A stretch of 64,000 bases of DNA from Enterobacter sp. JBIWA008 (GCF_019968765.1 NZ_CP074149.1:3038001-3102000); one strand, 5' to 3'. Counted from the stretch's first letter, positions 34,373 to 42,863 are shown. Notes: generated by a model not told the origin, from the letters alone. Program-made: numbers and translations.

Positions 34373-35686
34373 ATGGACTCCACCCTCATCTCCGATCGTC
34401 CCAACGAGGAGACACCTTCGCTCAATCGTGCCCGCCGCGCAGCACTCGGCAGCTTCGCGGGTGCCGTCGTCGACTGGTATGATTTTCTGCTTTACGGCAT
34501 CACTGCCGCCCTGGTGTTTAACCGCGAGTTTTTCCCCCAGGTCAGCCCCGCGATGGGCACGCTCGCCGCGTTTGCCACCTTCGGCGTCGGCTTTCTGTTT
34601 CGCCCGCTGGGCGGTGTGATCTTCGGCCACTTCGGCGACCGCCTCGGCCGCAAGCGCATGCTGATGCTCACCGTCTGGATGATGGGGATCGCCACTGCGC
34701 TTATCGGTATTCTCCCCTCGTTTGCCTCTATCGGCTGGTGGGCACCGGTACTGCTGGTCACCCTGCGCGCCATCCAGGGCTTCGCCGTAGGCGGCGAATG
34801 GGGCGGTGCGGCACTGCTGTCCGTTGAGAGCGCGCCAAAAAATAAGAAAGCGTTTTACAGCAGCGGCGTGCAGGTGGGGTACGGCGTCGGCCTGCTGCTA
34901 TCCACCGGGCTGGTATCGCTAATCAGCCAGCTCACCACCGACGAGCAGTTCCTGAGCTGGGGCTGGCGTATTCCGTTCATCTTCAGCATCGTGCTGGTCA
35001 TTGCCGCGCTGTGGATCCGTAACGGAATGGAGGAGTCGGCAGAGTTCGAAAAGCAGCAGGAAAAACCGGCCGCTAACAAAAGACTTCCGGTCATGGAAGC
35101 CCTCGTCCGGCACCCTGGCGCTTTTCTGAAAATTATTGCCCTGCGCCTGTGCGAACTGCTGACGATGTATATCGTCACCGCGTTTGCCCTGAACTACTCG
35201 ACGCAGAATCTCGGCCTGCCGCGCGAACTGTTCCTGAATATCGGCCTGCTGGTCGGCGGGATCAGCTGCCTGACAATCCCCTGCTTCGCCTGGCTGGCGG
35301 ACCGGTTTGGCCGCCGTCGCGTTTACATCACCGGGGCGCTGATTGGTACCCTCAGCGCCTGGCCATTCTTTATGGCGCTGGAGGCGCAGTCGATCTTCTG
35401 GATTGTCTTCTTCGCCATCATGCTCGCGAATATCGCTCACGATATGGTGGTCTGTGTGCAACAGCCGATGTTTACCGAGCTGTTCGGCGCCAGCTACCGC
35501 TACAGCGGCGCGGGCGTGGGCTACCAGGTCGCAAGCGTGGTCGGCGGCGGGTTTACGCCGTTTATTGCCGCCGCGCTGGTGACCTTCTCCGGCGGCAACT
35601 GGCACAGCGTGGCGATTTATCTGCTGGCCGGTTGCCTGCTGTCGGCGGCGACGGCGCTGCTGATGAAAGAGACGAGCCACGGCTGA
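34373..35686 (+). CDS. shiA: Shikimate/proton symporter
   Basis: The 437-residue metabolite:H+ symporter follows E. coli ShiA closely, including MDSTLIS at the start, SFAGAVVDWYDFLLYGITAA, the GGEWGGAALLSVE loop and a C-terminal ALLMK. It brings shikimate and dehydroshikimate into the cell. shiA followed by amn is the E. coli order. The amn gene has its own upstream region 73 bp on. Confidence 0.95.
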   Translation: MDSTLISDRPNEETPSLNRARRAALGSFAGAVVDWYDFLLYGITAALVFNREFFPQVSPAMGTLAAFATFGVGFLFRPLGGVIFGHFGDRLGRKRMLMLTVWMMGIATALIGILPSFASIGWWAPVLLVTLRAIQGFAVGGEWGGAALLSVESAPKNKKAFYSSGVQVGYGVGLLLSTGLVSLISQLTTDEQFLSWGWRIPFIFSIVLVIAALWIRNGMEESAEFEKQQEKPAANKRLPVMEALVRHPGAFLKIIALRLCELLTMYIVTAFALNYSTQNLGLPRELFLNIGLLVGGISCLTIPCFAWLADRFGRRRVYITGALIGTLSAWPFFMALEAQSIFWIVFFAIMLANIAHDMVVCVQQPMFTELFGASYRYSGAGVGYQVASVVGGGFTPFIAAALVTFSGGNWHSVAIYLLAGCLLSAATALLMKETSHG

Positions 35687-35699
35687 TCTCCCTTTTGTT

Positions 35700-35715
35700 T
35701 CACAGGCGTGTGACA
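35700..35715 (-). promoter_or_regulatory. Possible Pho box upstream of amn
   Basis: On the minus strand TGTCA and TGTGA begin 11 bp apart, the spacing of PhoB half-sites (CTGTCAT-N4-CTGTCAC). amn belongs to the Pho regulon in E. coli. The same bases also form a TCACA/TGTGA dyad, so the call is weak. Confidence 0.35.
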
Positions 35716-35759
35716 TACTATCGGGTAGAGTCGCACACCTGTGGAACAAGGAGACAGAG

Positions 35760-37214
35760 ATGAATAATAAGGGCTCCAGCCTGACCCCGGCTCAGGCGCT
35801 GGAAAAACTCGACGCGCTGTATGAACAGTCCGTCAACGCGCTGCGCGGCGCCATCAGCGAATATATCGAAACAGGGAAACTTCCCGACCAAAAGGCCAGA
35901 ACCGAGGGCCTTTTTGTTTATCCATCGCTCTCTGTAACCTGGGACGGCAGCGCCAGCACGACGCCGAAAACCCGCGCCTACGCCCGTTTTACCCACTCCG
36001 GCTGCTACAGCACCACCGTCACCCGCCCTGCGCTGTTCCGACCGTATCTTGAAGAACAACTCACGCTGTTGTACCAGGATTACGGCGCGCACATTGCCGT
36101 TGAGCCCTCGCAGCATGAGATCCCGTATCCGTACGTGATTGACGGTTCGGCGCTAACCCTTGACCGCTCCATGAGCGCGGGGCTGACCCGCCACTTCCCG
36201 ACGACGGAGCTTTCACAGATTGGCGATGAGACGGCCGACGGGATTTATCACCCGGCAGAATTTTCTCCCCTGTCGCATTTTGATGCCCGCCGGGTCGATT
36301 TCTCCCTGGCGCGCCTGCGCCACTACACCGGTACGCCAGTCGAACATTTCCAGCCGTTCGTGCTTTTTACCAACTATACCCGCTACGTTGACGAGTTTGT
36401 CCGCTGGGGCTGCAGCCAGATCCTCGATCCGGAAAGCCCGTACATCGCGCTGTCCTGCGCGGGCGGGATCTGGATCACCGCGGAGACCGAAGCGCCCGAG
36501 CAGGCCATTTCCGACCTGGCGTGGAAAAAGCACCAGATGCCCGCCTGGCACCTGATCACCGCCGACGGTCAGGGCATCACCCTGATCAACATCGGCGTTG
36601 GCCCGTCAAATGCCAAGACCATCTGCGACCATCTGGCGGTACTGCGCCCGGACGTGTGGCTGATGATTGGCCACTGCGGTGGCCTGCGTGAAAGCCAGCT
36701 GATTGGCGACTACGTGCTGGCCCACGCCTATCTGCGCGATGACCACGTGCTTGATGCGGTCCTGCCGCCGGACATCCCAATCCCGAGCATCGCCGAAGTA
36801 CAGCGCGCGCTGTATGACGCCACTAAAGAGGTGAGCGGCATGCCGGGTGAAGAGGTTAAACAGCGCCTGCGCACCGGTACGGTCGTCACAACGGATGACC
36901 GCAACTGGGAGCTGCGCTACTCCGCCTCCGCGCTGCGGTTCAACCTGAGCCGCGCGGTGGCAATCGATATGGAAAGCGCCACCATTGCCGCGCAGGGGTA
37001 TCGCTTCCGCGTTCCCTACGGCACGCTGCTTTGCGTCTCCGATAAGCCGCTGCACGGTGAAATTAAGCTGCCGGGCCAGGCCAACCGTTTCTACGAAGGG
37101 GCTATCTCTGAGCATCTGCAGATTGGTATACGCGCCATTGATTTGCTGCGGGCAGAAGGTGACAGGCTCCATTCCCGCAAGCTGCGCACCTTCAACGAGC
37201 CGCCGTTCCGCTAA
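35760..37214 (+). CDS. amn: AMP nucleosidase
   Basis: Amn splits AMP to adenine and ribose 5-phosphate in the cytosol, lowering adenylate pools. The 484 residues match the enterobacterial enzyme: an N-terminal regulatory domain (about 1-175) and a C-terminal nucleoside-phosphorylase-like domain with NIGVGPSNAKTICDHLAVLR, the GHCGGLRESQ loop and a DMESATIAAQGYRFRVPYG-type substrate segment. AAGGAG precedes the ATG. The peptidase gene follows after 18 bp and is probably cotranscribed. Confidence 0.95.
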   Translation: MNNKGSSLTPAQALEKLDALYEQSVNALRGAISEYIETGKLPDQKARTEGLFVYPSLSVTWDGSASTTPKTRAYARFTHSGCYSTTVTRPALFRPYLEEQLTLLYQDYGAHIAVEPSQHEIPYPYVIDGSALTLDRSMSAGLTRHFPTTELSQIGDETADGIYHPAEFSPLSHFDARRVDFSLARLRHYTGTPVEHFQPFVLFTNYTRYVDEFVRWGCSQILDPESPYIALSCAGGIWITAETEAPEQAISDLAWKKHQMPAWHLITADGQGITLINIGVGPSNAKTICDHLAVLRPDVWLMIGHCGGLRESQLIGDYVLAHAYLRDDHVLDAVLPPDIPIPSIAEVQRALYDATKEVSGMPGEEVKQRLRTGTVVTTDDRNWELRYSASALRFNLSRAVAIDMESATIAAQGYRFRVPYGTLLCVSDKPLHGEIKLPGQANRFYEGAISEHLQIGIRAIDLLRAEGDRLHSRKLRTFNEPPFR

Positions 37215-37232
37215 TAACGATAAGGAAAAACA

Positions 37233-38999
37233 ATGTCCAGCACATCTCCGCTCTCTGCACTGCGCCACTGGCTTGAGGCCAGCCATCTCGACGGGATGAT
37301 CGTCCCGCGCGCGGATGCCTGGCAGAGCGAATACTGCGCGCCTTACGACGAAAAGCTGGCCTGGCTGACGGGCTTTGACGGTTCGGCCGGCGTGGCGCTG
37401 GTGTTGAAAAACAAAGCGCTGCTGTTCGTCGACGGGCGCTATCAGGTTCAGGCGCGCGTTCAGGTCAATACGGATGAGGTTGAGATCCACCACCTGCACA
37501 ACGAGCCGCTGGCAGAATGGCTTGCAGAAAACGTTGAGGCCGGAACGCGCATCGGTTTTGACGCGCTGCTGATGACCAATTCGGAGTTTGAGCAACTGTC
37601 TGCCACGCCGTGCGAGCTGGTACCTCTGAAGGCCTCGCCGTTTGACACCCTGTGGACTGACCGTCCTGCCGCACCGGCGGGTCTTATCCGTGAAATGCCG
37701 GTTGAACACAGCGGCGAACGCAGCGCGGACAAACGTCAGCGCGTCGCCGCCGTGCTGGCTGCAAACAATGCCGATTATCTCGCCGTCACCCTGCCGGATA
37801 ACATCGCCTGGCTGTTAAACGTGCGTGGCTCCGATATTCCCTACAGCCCAGTACCGCTCTCCTTTGCCCTTCTTGGTCGTGACGGTCACGTTGAGTGGTT
37901 TGTTAACGACAATAAGCTCAGCGCCCTGCCTGACGATGTGCGCAATGCGTTCACCATTGCGCCGCAGGATACCTTTATTGAACGCTGCCAGCAGATTGCT
38001 GAAGGCAAACGGGTGATGGTTGATGCCGATTCCGCGCCGGTTGCCCTGCGCTTCGCCATTGAGCCACGGGGAGAAATTGTCTGGCGGACTGACCCCATCA
38101 CCCTGATGAAATCGACTAAAAACCCGGTCGAGCTGGCAGGTTATCGCGAGTGCCATCACCAGGACGGGGCCGCGTGGGTCAACTTCCTCGCCTGGCTCAG
38201 CCGTGAAGTGCCGCTGCGCGAGGCGGCAGGGCAACCGCTCACCGAGCTGGACGCGCAGGCGCAGCAGCTTGCGTTCCGTCAACAGCAGCCCGGGTTCATC
38301 GAGCAGAGTTTTGCCACCATCTCCGCCTCTTCGAGCAATGCGGCGATGTGCCACTATCATTCGAGCGAGGCCAGCAATAAGCCTATCGGCCATGACCATT
38401 TTTACCTGAACGATTCCGGCGGCCAGTACGTAAACGGCACCACCGACGCCACGCGCACGCTGGCGTGGGGTAAAGTCGATCCGCAGCAGCGCCTGCACTA
38501 CACTGCCGTGCTGAGAGGCTTTCTGTCGCTCATTACCCTGCAGTTCCCTTCCGGGACTCAGGGGCATCAGCTGGATGCGTTTGCGCGTCGCCCGCTGTGG
38601 GAGATGGGTCTGGATTACGATCACGGCACGGGACACGGGGTGGGACACCAGCTGCTGATCCATGAGAACCCGCATCGCATCGCCAAAAAGGTCAACCCGT
38701 GGCCGCTGGTGGCGGGCAATATCATGACTATCGAGCCGGGCTACTATCTGGGCGACAGCCACGGTATTCGTATTGAAAACCAGGTGGAGATTGTGGAGAG
38801 TCGTCCGGGGTTCTGCAGATTTGCCTCGCTGACGCTGATCCCGATTGATTTAAGCCAGGTGGAATTGCATCTGTTGAGCGAGCAGGAAAAGCAGTGGCTG
38901 GATGCGTATCACCGGCAGGTACGCGAGGCGCTCTCACCTCTGGTGAATAGCGATGCGCGTCCGTGGCTGTTTGAGGCGACGGCACCGATTGGCGTGTAA
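37233..38999 (+). CDS. Xaa-Pro aminopeptidase-like M24 peptidase
   Basis: The 588-residue protein has the three-part layout of the long aminopeptidase P family: two creatinase-like N-terminal domains (LSALRHWLEASHLDGMIVPR, FDGSAGVAL, then RQRVAAVLAANNADYLAV) and a C-terminal pita-bread M24 domain. The two-metal ligands are visible as D in YLNDSGGQY, D in GTTDATRT, H in GTGHGVGH, E in TIEPGYY and E in GIRIENQVE. It removes N-terminal residues before proline in the cytosol. This place is occupied by yeeN in E. coli K-12, so the gene is a local difference. A hairpin and terminator follow at 39029-39084. Confidence 0.9.
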   Translation: MSSTSPLSALRHWLEASHLDGMIVPRADAWQSEYCAPYDEKLAWLTGFDGSAGVALVLKNKALLFVDGRYQVQARVQVNTDEVEIHHLHNEPLAEWLAENVEAGTRIGFDALLMTNSEFEQLSATPCELVPLKASPFDTLWTDRPAAPAGLIREMPVEHSGERSADKRQRVAAVLAANNADYLAVTLPDNIAWLLNVRGSDIPYSPVPLSFALLGRDGHVEWFVNDNKLSALPDDVRNAFTIAPQDTFIERCQQIAEGKRVMVDADSAPVALRFAIEPRGEIVWRTDPITLMKSTKNPVELAGYRECHHQDGAAWVNFLAWLSREVPLREAAGQPLTELDAQAQQLAFRQQQPGFIEQSFATISASSSNAAMCHYHSSEASNKPIGHDHFYLNDSGGQYVNGTTDATRTLAWGKVDPQQRLHYTAVLRGFLSLITLQFPSGTQGHQLDAFARRPLWEMGLDYDHGTGHGVGHQLLIHENPHRIAKKVNPWPLVAGNIMTIEPGYYLGDSHGIRIENQVEIVESRPGFCRFASLTLIPIDLSQVELHLLSEQEKQWLDAYHRQVREALSPLVNSDARPWLFEATAPIGV

Positions 39000-39028
39000 T
39001 TTCGTGCGGTCTGGTGCCCTCACCCCAT

Positions 39029-39048
39029 CCCTCTCCCGTGGGAGAGGG
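39029..39048. repeat. CCCTCTCCC/GGGAGAGGG intergenic hairpin
   Basis: A 9-bp perfect stem with GT at its centre, set in CCCTCACCCCATCCCTCTCC. This text is common as a dispersed palindromic element between enterobacterial genes. Confidence 0.6.
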
Positions 39049-39060
39049 AGCAAATACTAA

Positions 39061-39084
39061 AAACGGCAACCTGGTTGCCGTTTT
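39061..39084 (+). terminator. Terminator after the M24 peptidase gene
   Basis: AAACGGCAA and TTGCCGTTT form a stem around CCTGG and are followed by T's. It serves the amn-peptidase unit. Confidence 0.8.
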
Positions 39085-39107
39085 GCGTTTACCTTGCGCA
39101 GAAAAGC

Positions 39108-39136
39108 AAAAAGCCTGCTTTAAAAGCAGGCTTTTT
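39108..39136 (-). terminator. Displaced native terminator of the asnW tRNA
   Basis: AAAAAGCCTGC/GCAGGCTTTTT is the module that directly follows the tRNA-Asn copies at 23748 and 42908. Here it is 1.97 kb away from its tRNA (41113-41188), on the far side of element B, which shows that the element was inserted between them. Confidence 0.8.
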
Positions 39137-39158
39137 AAATTTGGCTCCTCTGACTGGA
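39137..39158 (-). repeat. Right attachment site of element B (22-bp direct repeat)
   Basis: AAATTTGGCTCCTCTGACTGGA is identical to 41108-41129. It contains the last 17 bases of tRNA-Asn plus the five bases after it. Confidence 0.9.
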
Positions 39159-39424
39159 TGCGCTTTCTAATTTATCAGATTGAATTATATAGCATTTTTA
39201 AGGTTAACATGAGGCTCTTATTAAGGTCCCAAATGGTGCAACCGTCCATAAATGTTATTTATATCACTATTTTAAAGCGATCTTTTTACTTACTGATAGC
39301 GAAGCATACTTTCCTGTATTCATGTTTAGTAAGGCTACCACTAAATTAAGTGATGCAGAGCAATGAATGCATCGGGAGTATGCTGTTTATGCACAATGGA
39401 GCTTTATTGTATATTTCTTGATGG
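39159..39424. other. AT-rich non-coding right part of element B
   Basis: No reading frame with a credible start or family likeness on either strand. This is probably decayed element DNA. Confidence 0.5.
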
Positions 39425-39447
39425 AAAACGGAGCTGCCAGCAGCCCC
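39425..39447 (-). terminator. Possible terminator of the element B cargo gene
   Basis: On the minus strand GGGGCTGC and GCAGCTCC form a stem (one G-T pair) followed by GTTTTCC, 22 bp after the stop codon. Confidence 0.45.
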
Positions 39448-39469
39448 GCCTATTTATCTGAATGAAAAT

Positions 39470-40462
39470 TCATACCTCCTGAAAATAGAAATTAAACTTA
39501 CCGGTAACTTCTACCAGAGGGGAGGTGTTGTTAACTAATGTATATGTACTTTGCTGTCCAAACTCTGTCAGTAAAAAATTGTCAGGGTACCACCGCTCAC
39601 CAGAAACTGTGAAGGTATGCTGAATACTCTGATTCCCATTATTAATTTCGAGAGTTACAGGCACTGCAGTGCTCTCTTCGATAGAAGCGACACTCATATA
39701 TTCACGGGTTGGCGAAGTTCGGGTGTATATAACATGTGATGATGCATCGGCGGGAAGAACAAATCCGATAGTATCGCTCTGGATTTCCCATAGCTGGAGA
39801 TAAAAACTCACCTGAACAGGGTTTCCGGAAATGGTGCTGTTGATTGCATAAAAATTATAGGACTCTCCGGGCTCCATTGTAAGATCAAGACTACGACCTT
39901 CCCACTTACAATTCTCAGCTAAATATTGATAGTTCGCCGATTCAAATTTGAATTGCCCGATGATGTTACCCTTGGTATTTTCAAGTTCCACAGTTACAGG
40001 GTATTCTGATGACTTCAGCATGGATAATGTAAAAGATTCGTACGTTTCAGCGGTTAATGTAGTCAGTAAGCTACGCTCTCCCGAACCGGCCGGGAGGGAG
40101 ATATCCGTAGATTTTTCCGTTGCCGGATAAAAGTTGAGAGAAAAGTCTCCACTGGTGGAGGTATCGGTCATAACGTAAAAATTCAGCGTCTGACCTGCGG
40201 GGATCAGAAAATCTGAATCATAGGCGGTATAGTCAAATCCGAGAAAGGTACTCTTAAGAATTTCTGATTCACTCCAGCCAACACCAAGACTGAAATAATT
40301 AACCTCCACTGAAGAGGAGAGTCGTTCTACTGAAAACATTTCATCTTCCGCAGGCGTGCGCTGGTAAAATTGGGAGTATTGAAACACCCCACTGGAATCT
40401 GGACCTTCTGAAAAATATGGCACAATTTCACTTTCGCTAATTTTATCGTTCATATAAGACAT
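39470..40462 (-). CDS. Tandem-repeat protein of unknown function (island cargo)
   Basis: The 330-residue acidic product has no signal peptide and no membrane helix. I do not recognise its family. It is built from an internal repeat of about 105-110 residues: LIPAGQTLNFYVMTDTSTSG (from 86) equals LTMEPGESYNFYAINSTISG (from 194) and the partial LTEFGQQSTYTLVNNTS (from 298); the second half of the unit, with SLPAGSGER.. and SSEYPVTVELEN (122-162), equals VLPADASSH.. and STAVPVTLEINN (235-275). The strand-rich, aromatic pattern suggests two and a half beta-sandwich domains, as in adhesin- or ligand-binding proteins. AGAAGG precedes the ATG and a TATAAT hexamer lies at 40479-40484 on the minus strand. 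Confidence 0.75.
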   Translation of the reverse strand: MSYMNDKISESEIVPYFSEGPDSSGVFQYSQFYQRTPAEDEMFSVERLSSSVEVNYFSLGVGWSESEILKSTFLGFDYTAYDSDFLIPAGQTLNFYVMTDTSTSGDFSLNFYPATEKSTDISLPAGSGERSLLTTLTAETYESFTLSMLKSSEYPVTVELENTKGNIIGQFKFESANYQYLAENCKWEGRSLDLTMEPGESYNFYAINSTISGNPVQVSFYLQLWEIQSDTIGFVLPADASSHVIYTRTSPTREYMSVASIEESTAVPVTLEINNGNQSIQHTFTVSGERWYPDNFLLTEFGQQSTYTLVNNTSPLVEVTGKFNFYFQEV

Positions 40463-40834
40463 GACCTTCTTAGTGGCAATTATAATGAAAGGGCTGAGTA
40501 AACACTACATGAACATAAAAGCATATTATTCGATGAGTCACGGAGCTATATTTGAATCCGAACAGAGCAAAAAAGAGAGATTTGCCCACTGGCAGCAGCA
40601 TGACTGACTGGTATTATTCCGTGAGTACGGAATCCTCTTGCGAGTAGGAGTAAAGCGTCGGGGACAACGAAACTGCAGGTATTTGCAGGTACGATCCGCA
40701 AAACTACTAACCGCAGGCGCTGAAGGCGCCAGGGATGAGAGTCAGGACATCAAATGTGTATTTCAGCAAGCATCGTAACAATTGAGGAGCTAAAGCGGCT
40801 ATCAGGCTCCAGGCAAAATGGGAAGCGAGAAGTT
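40463..40834. other. Promoter region of the cargo gene and decayed DNA of element B
   Basis: Apart from the TATAAT element there is only a 24-codon plus-strand frame at about 40532-40606 (..SKKERFAHWQQHD), slightly like the start of IS66-type accessory proteins but too short to call. The rest shows no structure I can name. Confidence 0.4.
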
Positions 40835-40948
40835 TTACCTTCTCACAATTAAAGGTTTGATCTGCAGATACAGCCCTGAGCTGTCGCCGAGTTTGAAGGG
40901 TTTGTTTGCGGGCTTGAGCTTGCGGATAGCGGTATCTGTTAATGCCAT
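40835..40948 (-). pseudogene. int: Truncated tyrosine integrase (P4/DUF4102 type), first 37 codons
   Basis: From ATG 40948 the minus strand reads MALTDTAIRKLKPANKPFKL, then GDSSGLYLQIKP, before leaving the family and stopping. This is the arm-binding N-terminus of P4-like island integrases (MALTDTAIR-AKP..KPYKL-DG-GLYL-V-P). The core and catalytic domains with the R-H-R-Y residues are gone. It starts 160 bp from the tRNA 3' end and is transcribed away from the tRNA, the usual place of such genes. Confidence 0.85.
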
Positions 40949-41014
40949 AACAGGGGGCTTCATTTGCTCACTGAACCGTGAGGTCCCCGATCAATCCCCA
41001 AAAACCACAGATGT

Positions 41015-41051
41015 CAAAAAACCCGGCAATCCTTTCCAGGACAGCCGGGTC
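41015..41051 (-). terminator. Terminator carried in the left arm of element B
   Basis: On the minus strand GACCCGGC.TCCT pairs with AGGA..GCCGGGT and is followed by six T's. It corresponds to 17328-17363 in element A. Confidence 0.8.
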
Positions 41052-41112
41052 AATATAACTGCTTTTTTTAAAAACGTCTTAAGACTCTCTGAGATGTCTT
41101 GAGACTAAAATT

Positions 41113-41188
41113 TGGCTCCTCTGACTGGACTCGAACCAGTGACATACGGATTAACAGTCCGCCGTTCTACCGACTGAACTACAGAGGA
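41113..41188 (-). tRNA. asnW: tRNA-Asn (GTT), copy 3, asnW position
   Basis: This is the same 76-base sequence as the other three copies, on the minus strand, before yeeO as asnW is in E. coli. Its 3' part belongs to the left attachment site of element B, so the island restored a complete tRNA on insertion. Confidence 0.97.
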
Positions 41189-41206
41189 ATCGTGTGAACG
41201 GGGCGA

Positions 41207-41235
41207 ATATTATCGATGCTCCCCCGGGATGTCAA
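41207..41235 (-). promoter_or_regulatory. Promoter of tRNA-Asn copy 3
   Basis: On the minus strand TTGACA (41230-41235) and TAATAT (41207-41212) are separated by 17 bp, 18 bp upstream of the tRNA. Confidence 0.85.
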
Positions 41236-41291
41236 AGGCAGAATGCACATTTTCGATCGTTTGCCGAATTATTCTCCACTTCGCGCAATTG

Positions 41292-42746
41292 TCAGGCATT
41301 TTTCCGCGGATATTTCCACAGCCAGCGCCCGCTGACCATCCGCCAGTAGAACAGCGCACCCCGTACGGCCCAGTCGAGGAACATCCCCAGCCAGACGCCG
41401 ACCACGCCCCATCCGAGCATCACCCCGAGCGTATACCCCGCGACAACACGACATCCCCACATGCCGAGCATCGATACCCACATCGCAAAGCGGGCATCGC
41501 GCGCCCCTTTCAGCCCGGCGGGCAATACCCATGAGGCCGCCCAGATGGGCATAAAGGCCGCGTTGAGCCAGATGAGGATCTTAACGACCTCTTTAACGTC
41601 GTCTTCGTGGGTATAGAACGAGGCCATCAGCCCGGCAAACGGCGCGGTTCCCCAGGCGATCAGGGTCAGCCCAATGGTCGACAGCCAGAACACGTGACGC
41701 AGCTGCCGCTCCGCCTGGCCTATCTGCCCTTTCCCGAGCCGCTTACCCGTAATAATGGTCGATGCCGAACCCAGCGCGTTACCCGGCAGGTTAATCAGCG
41801 AGGCAATCGAAAAGGCGATAAAGTTACCGGCGATAACGTCGGTTCCCATCCCGGCGACAAACATTTGCGTGAGTAGCTTCCCGCCGTTGAACAATACCGA
41901 TTCAATGCTCGCGGGAATGCCGATACCCATCACTTCCCAGATAATGGCGAAATTAAAGGGGCGAAAATAGCTTTTTAGCGTCAGACGCAGCGAGGGGGTG
42001 ATCCCCGCCATCAGCACCCCGATGATGGCTGCCGCACCGATATAGCGTGAAATGGTTAACCCCAGTCCGGCACCGACGAACCCCAGTCCATCCCACGAGA
42101 ACACGCCGTAGATCAGCACGCTGCTGATAATGATATTCAGGATATTCATCCCGCCGTTGATCAGCAGCGGAATTTTTGTGTTGCCCGCCCCGCGCAGCGC
42201 ACCGCTGCCAATCAGCGCAATGGCCGCCGCCGGATAGCTTAAGACGGTCATTTCCAGGTAGGTCAGCGCCAGGTCTTTAACCTCGTTCGTGGCCTCGCCG
42301 GCGACAAAGTCGATAATCTCTTTACCGAAATAGTGGATCACCGCCGCCATAACGATCGAAAAAATGGTCATGATCATTAGCGACTGGCGGGCCGCCTCGC
42401 GCGCGCGTTTGGGGTCAAGCTTGCCGAGGCTAAAAGCCACCACCACCGTCGTCCCGAGATCTATGGCGGCAAAAAACGAGATCACCACCATGTTAAAGCT
42501 GTCCGCCAGCCCAACCCCAGCCATCGCCTCTTTGCCGAGCCAGCTCACCAGGAAGGTGCTAAGAACCCCCATCAGCAGAACGCAGGTATTTTCCAGGAAG
42601 ATAGGCACGGCAAGAGGGGTGATTTCACGCCAGAACAGAACACGATAGCTTTTACGTTTTGCATACCATGGCGTGCGCGTTATCGCCTGGCGTAAGGAGG
42701 CAGTGACGTTCAAAATGGACCTTAGAGAGAAAAGTTGAAACTCCAT
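41292..42746 (-). CDS. yeeO: MATE-family exporter YeeO
   Basis: The protein, up to 484 residues, has about twelve helices in two similar halves, with the MATE pattern PLAVPIFLENTCVLLMGVLS in the first and GIGIPASIESVLFNGGKLLT in the second. In E. coli YeeO exports flavins (FMN, FAD) and a dipeptide. Position between two opposed tRNA-Asn genes is as in E. coli (asnW-yeeO-asnU). The start is uncertain: ATG 42746 has a poor ribosome site, while a TTG at 42713 (..NVTASLRQAITRTP) has AAGG seven bases upstream. Confidence 0.85.
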   Translation of the reverse strand: MEFQLFSLRSILNVTASLRQAITRTPWYAKRKSYRVLFWREITPLAVPIFLENTCVLLMGVLSTFLVSWLGKEAMAGVGLADSFNMVVISFFAAIDLGTTVVVAFSLGKLDPKRAREAARQSLMIMTIFSIVMAAVIHYFGKEIIDFVAGEATNEVKDLALTYLEMTVLSYPAAAIALIGSGALRGAGNTKIPLLINGGMNILNIIISSVLIYGVFSWDGLGFVGAGLGLTISRYIGAAAIIGVLMAGITPSLRLTLKSYFRPFNFAIIWEVMGIGIPASIESVLFNGGKLLTQMFVAGMGTDVIAGNFIAFSIASLINLPGNALGSASTIITGKRLGKGQIGQAERQLRHVFWLSTIGLTLIAWGTAPFAGLMASFYTHEDDVKEVVKILIWLNAAFMPIWAASWVLPAGLKGARDARFAMWVSMLGMWGCRVVAGYTLGVMLGWGVVGVWLGMFLDWAVRGALFYWRMVSGRWLWKYPRKNA

Positions 42747-42863
42747 TTCAAATGATGGGGGACAAATGCTAATCCTGCAAAGTATTTCCCAGAAAAAGAT
42801 GTGTGGATTTACAACAAACTGACGACAGAATCGGCAATCGGTCGATTTTTCCTAAGATCAGGT

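Larger units (their letters stand above)
39137..41129. mobile_element. Remnant integrative element B at tRNA-Asn copy 3
   Basis: A 22-bp direct repeat of the tRNA-Asn 3' end bounds 1971 bp of AT-rich DNA. Inside are one intact gene of unknown function (39470-40462) and, next to the tRNA, the first 37 codons of a tyrosine integrase (40835-40948), the position expected for the integrase of a tRNA-borne island. The left arm (attachment core, about 45 bp, then a terminator) matches that of element A with few differences. The element cannot move by itself; an integrase supplied from elsewhere might still act on the intact repeats. Confidence 0.85.

Noticed and set aside
40532..40606. Short frame SKKERFAHWQQHD resembling the start of IS66-type accessory proteins
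   Set aside because: Only about 13 informative residues, no inverted repeats and no transposase nearby.
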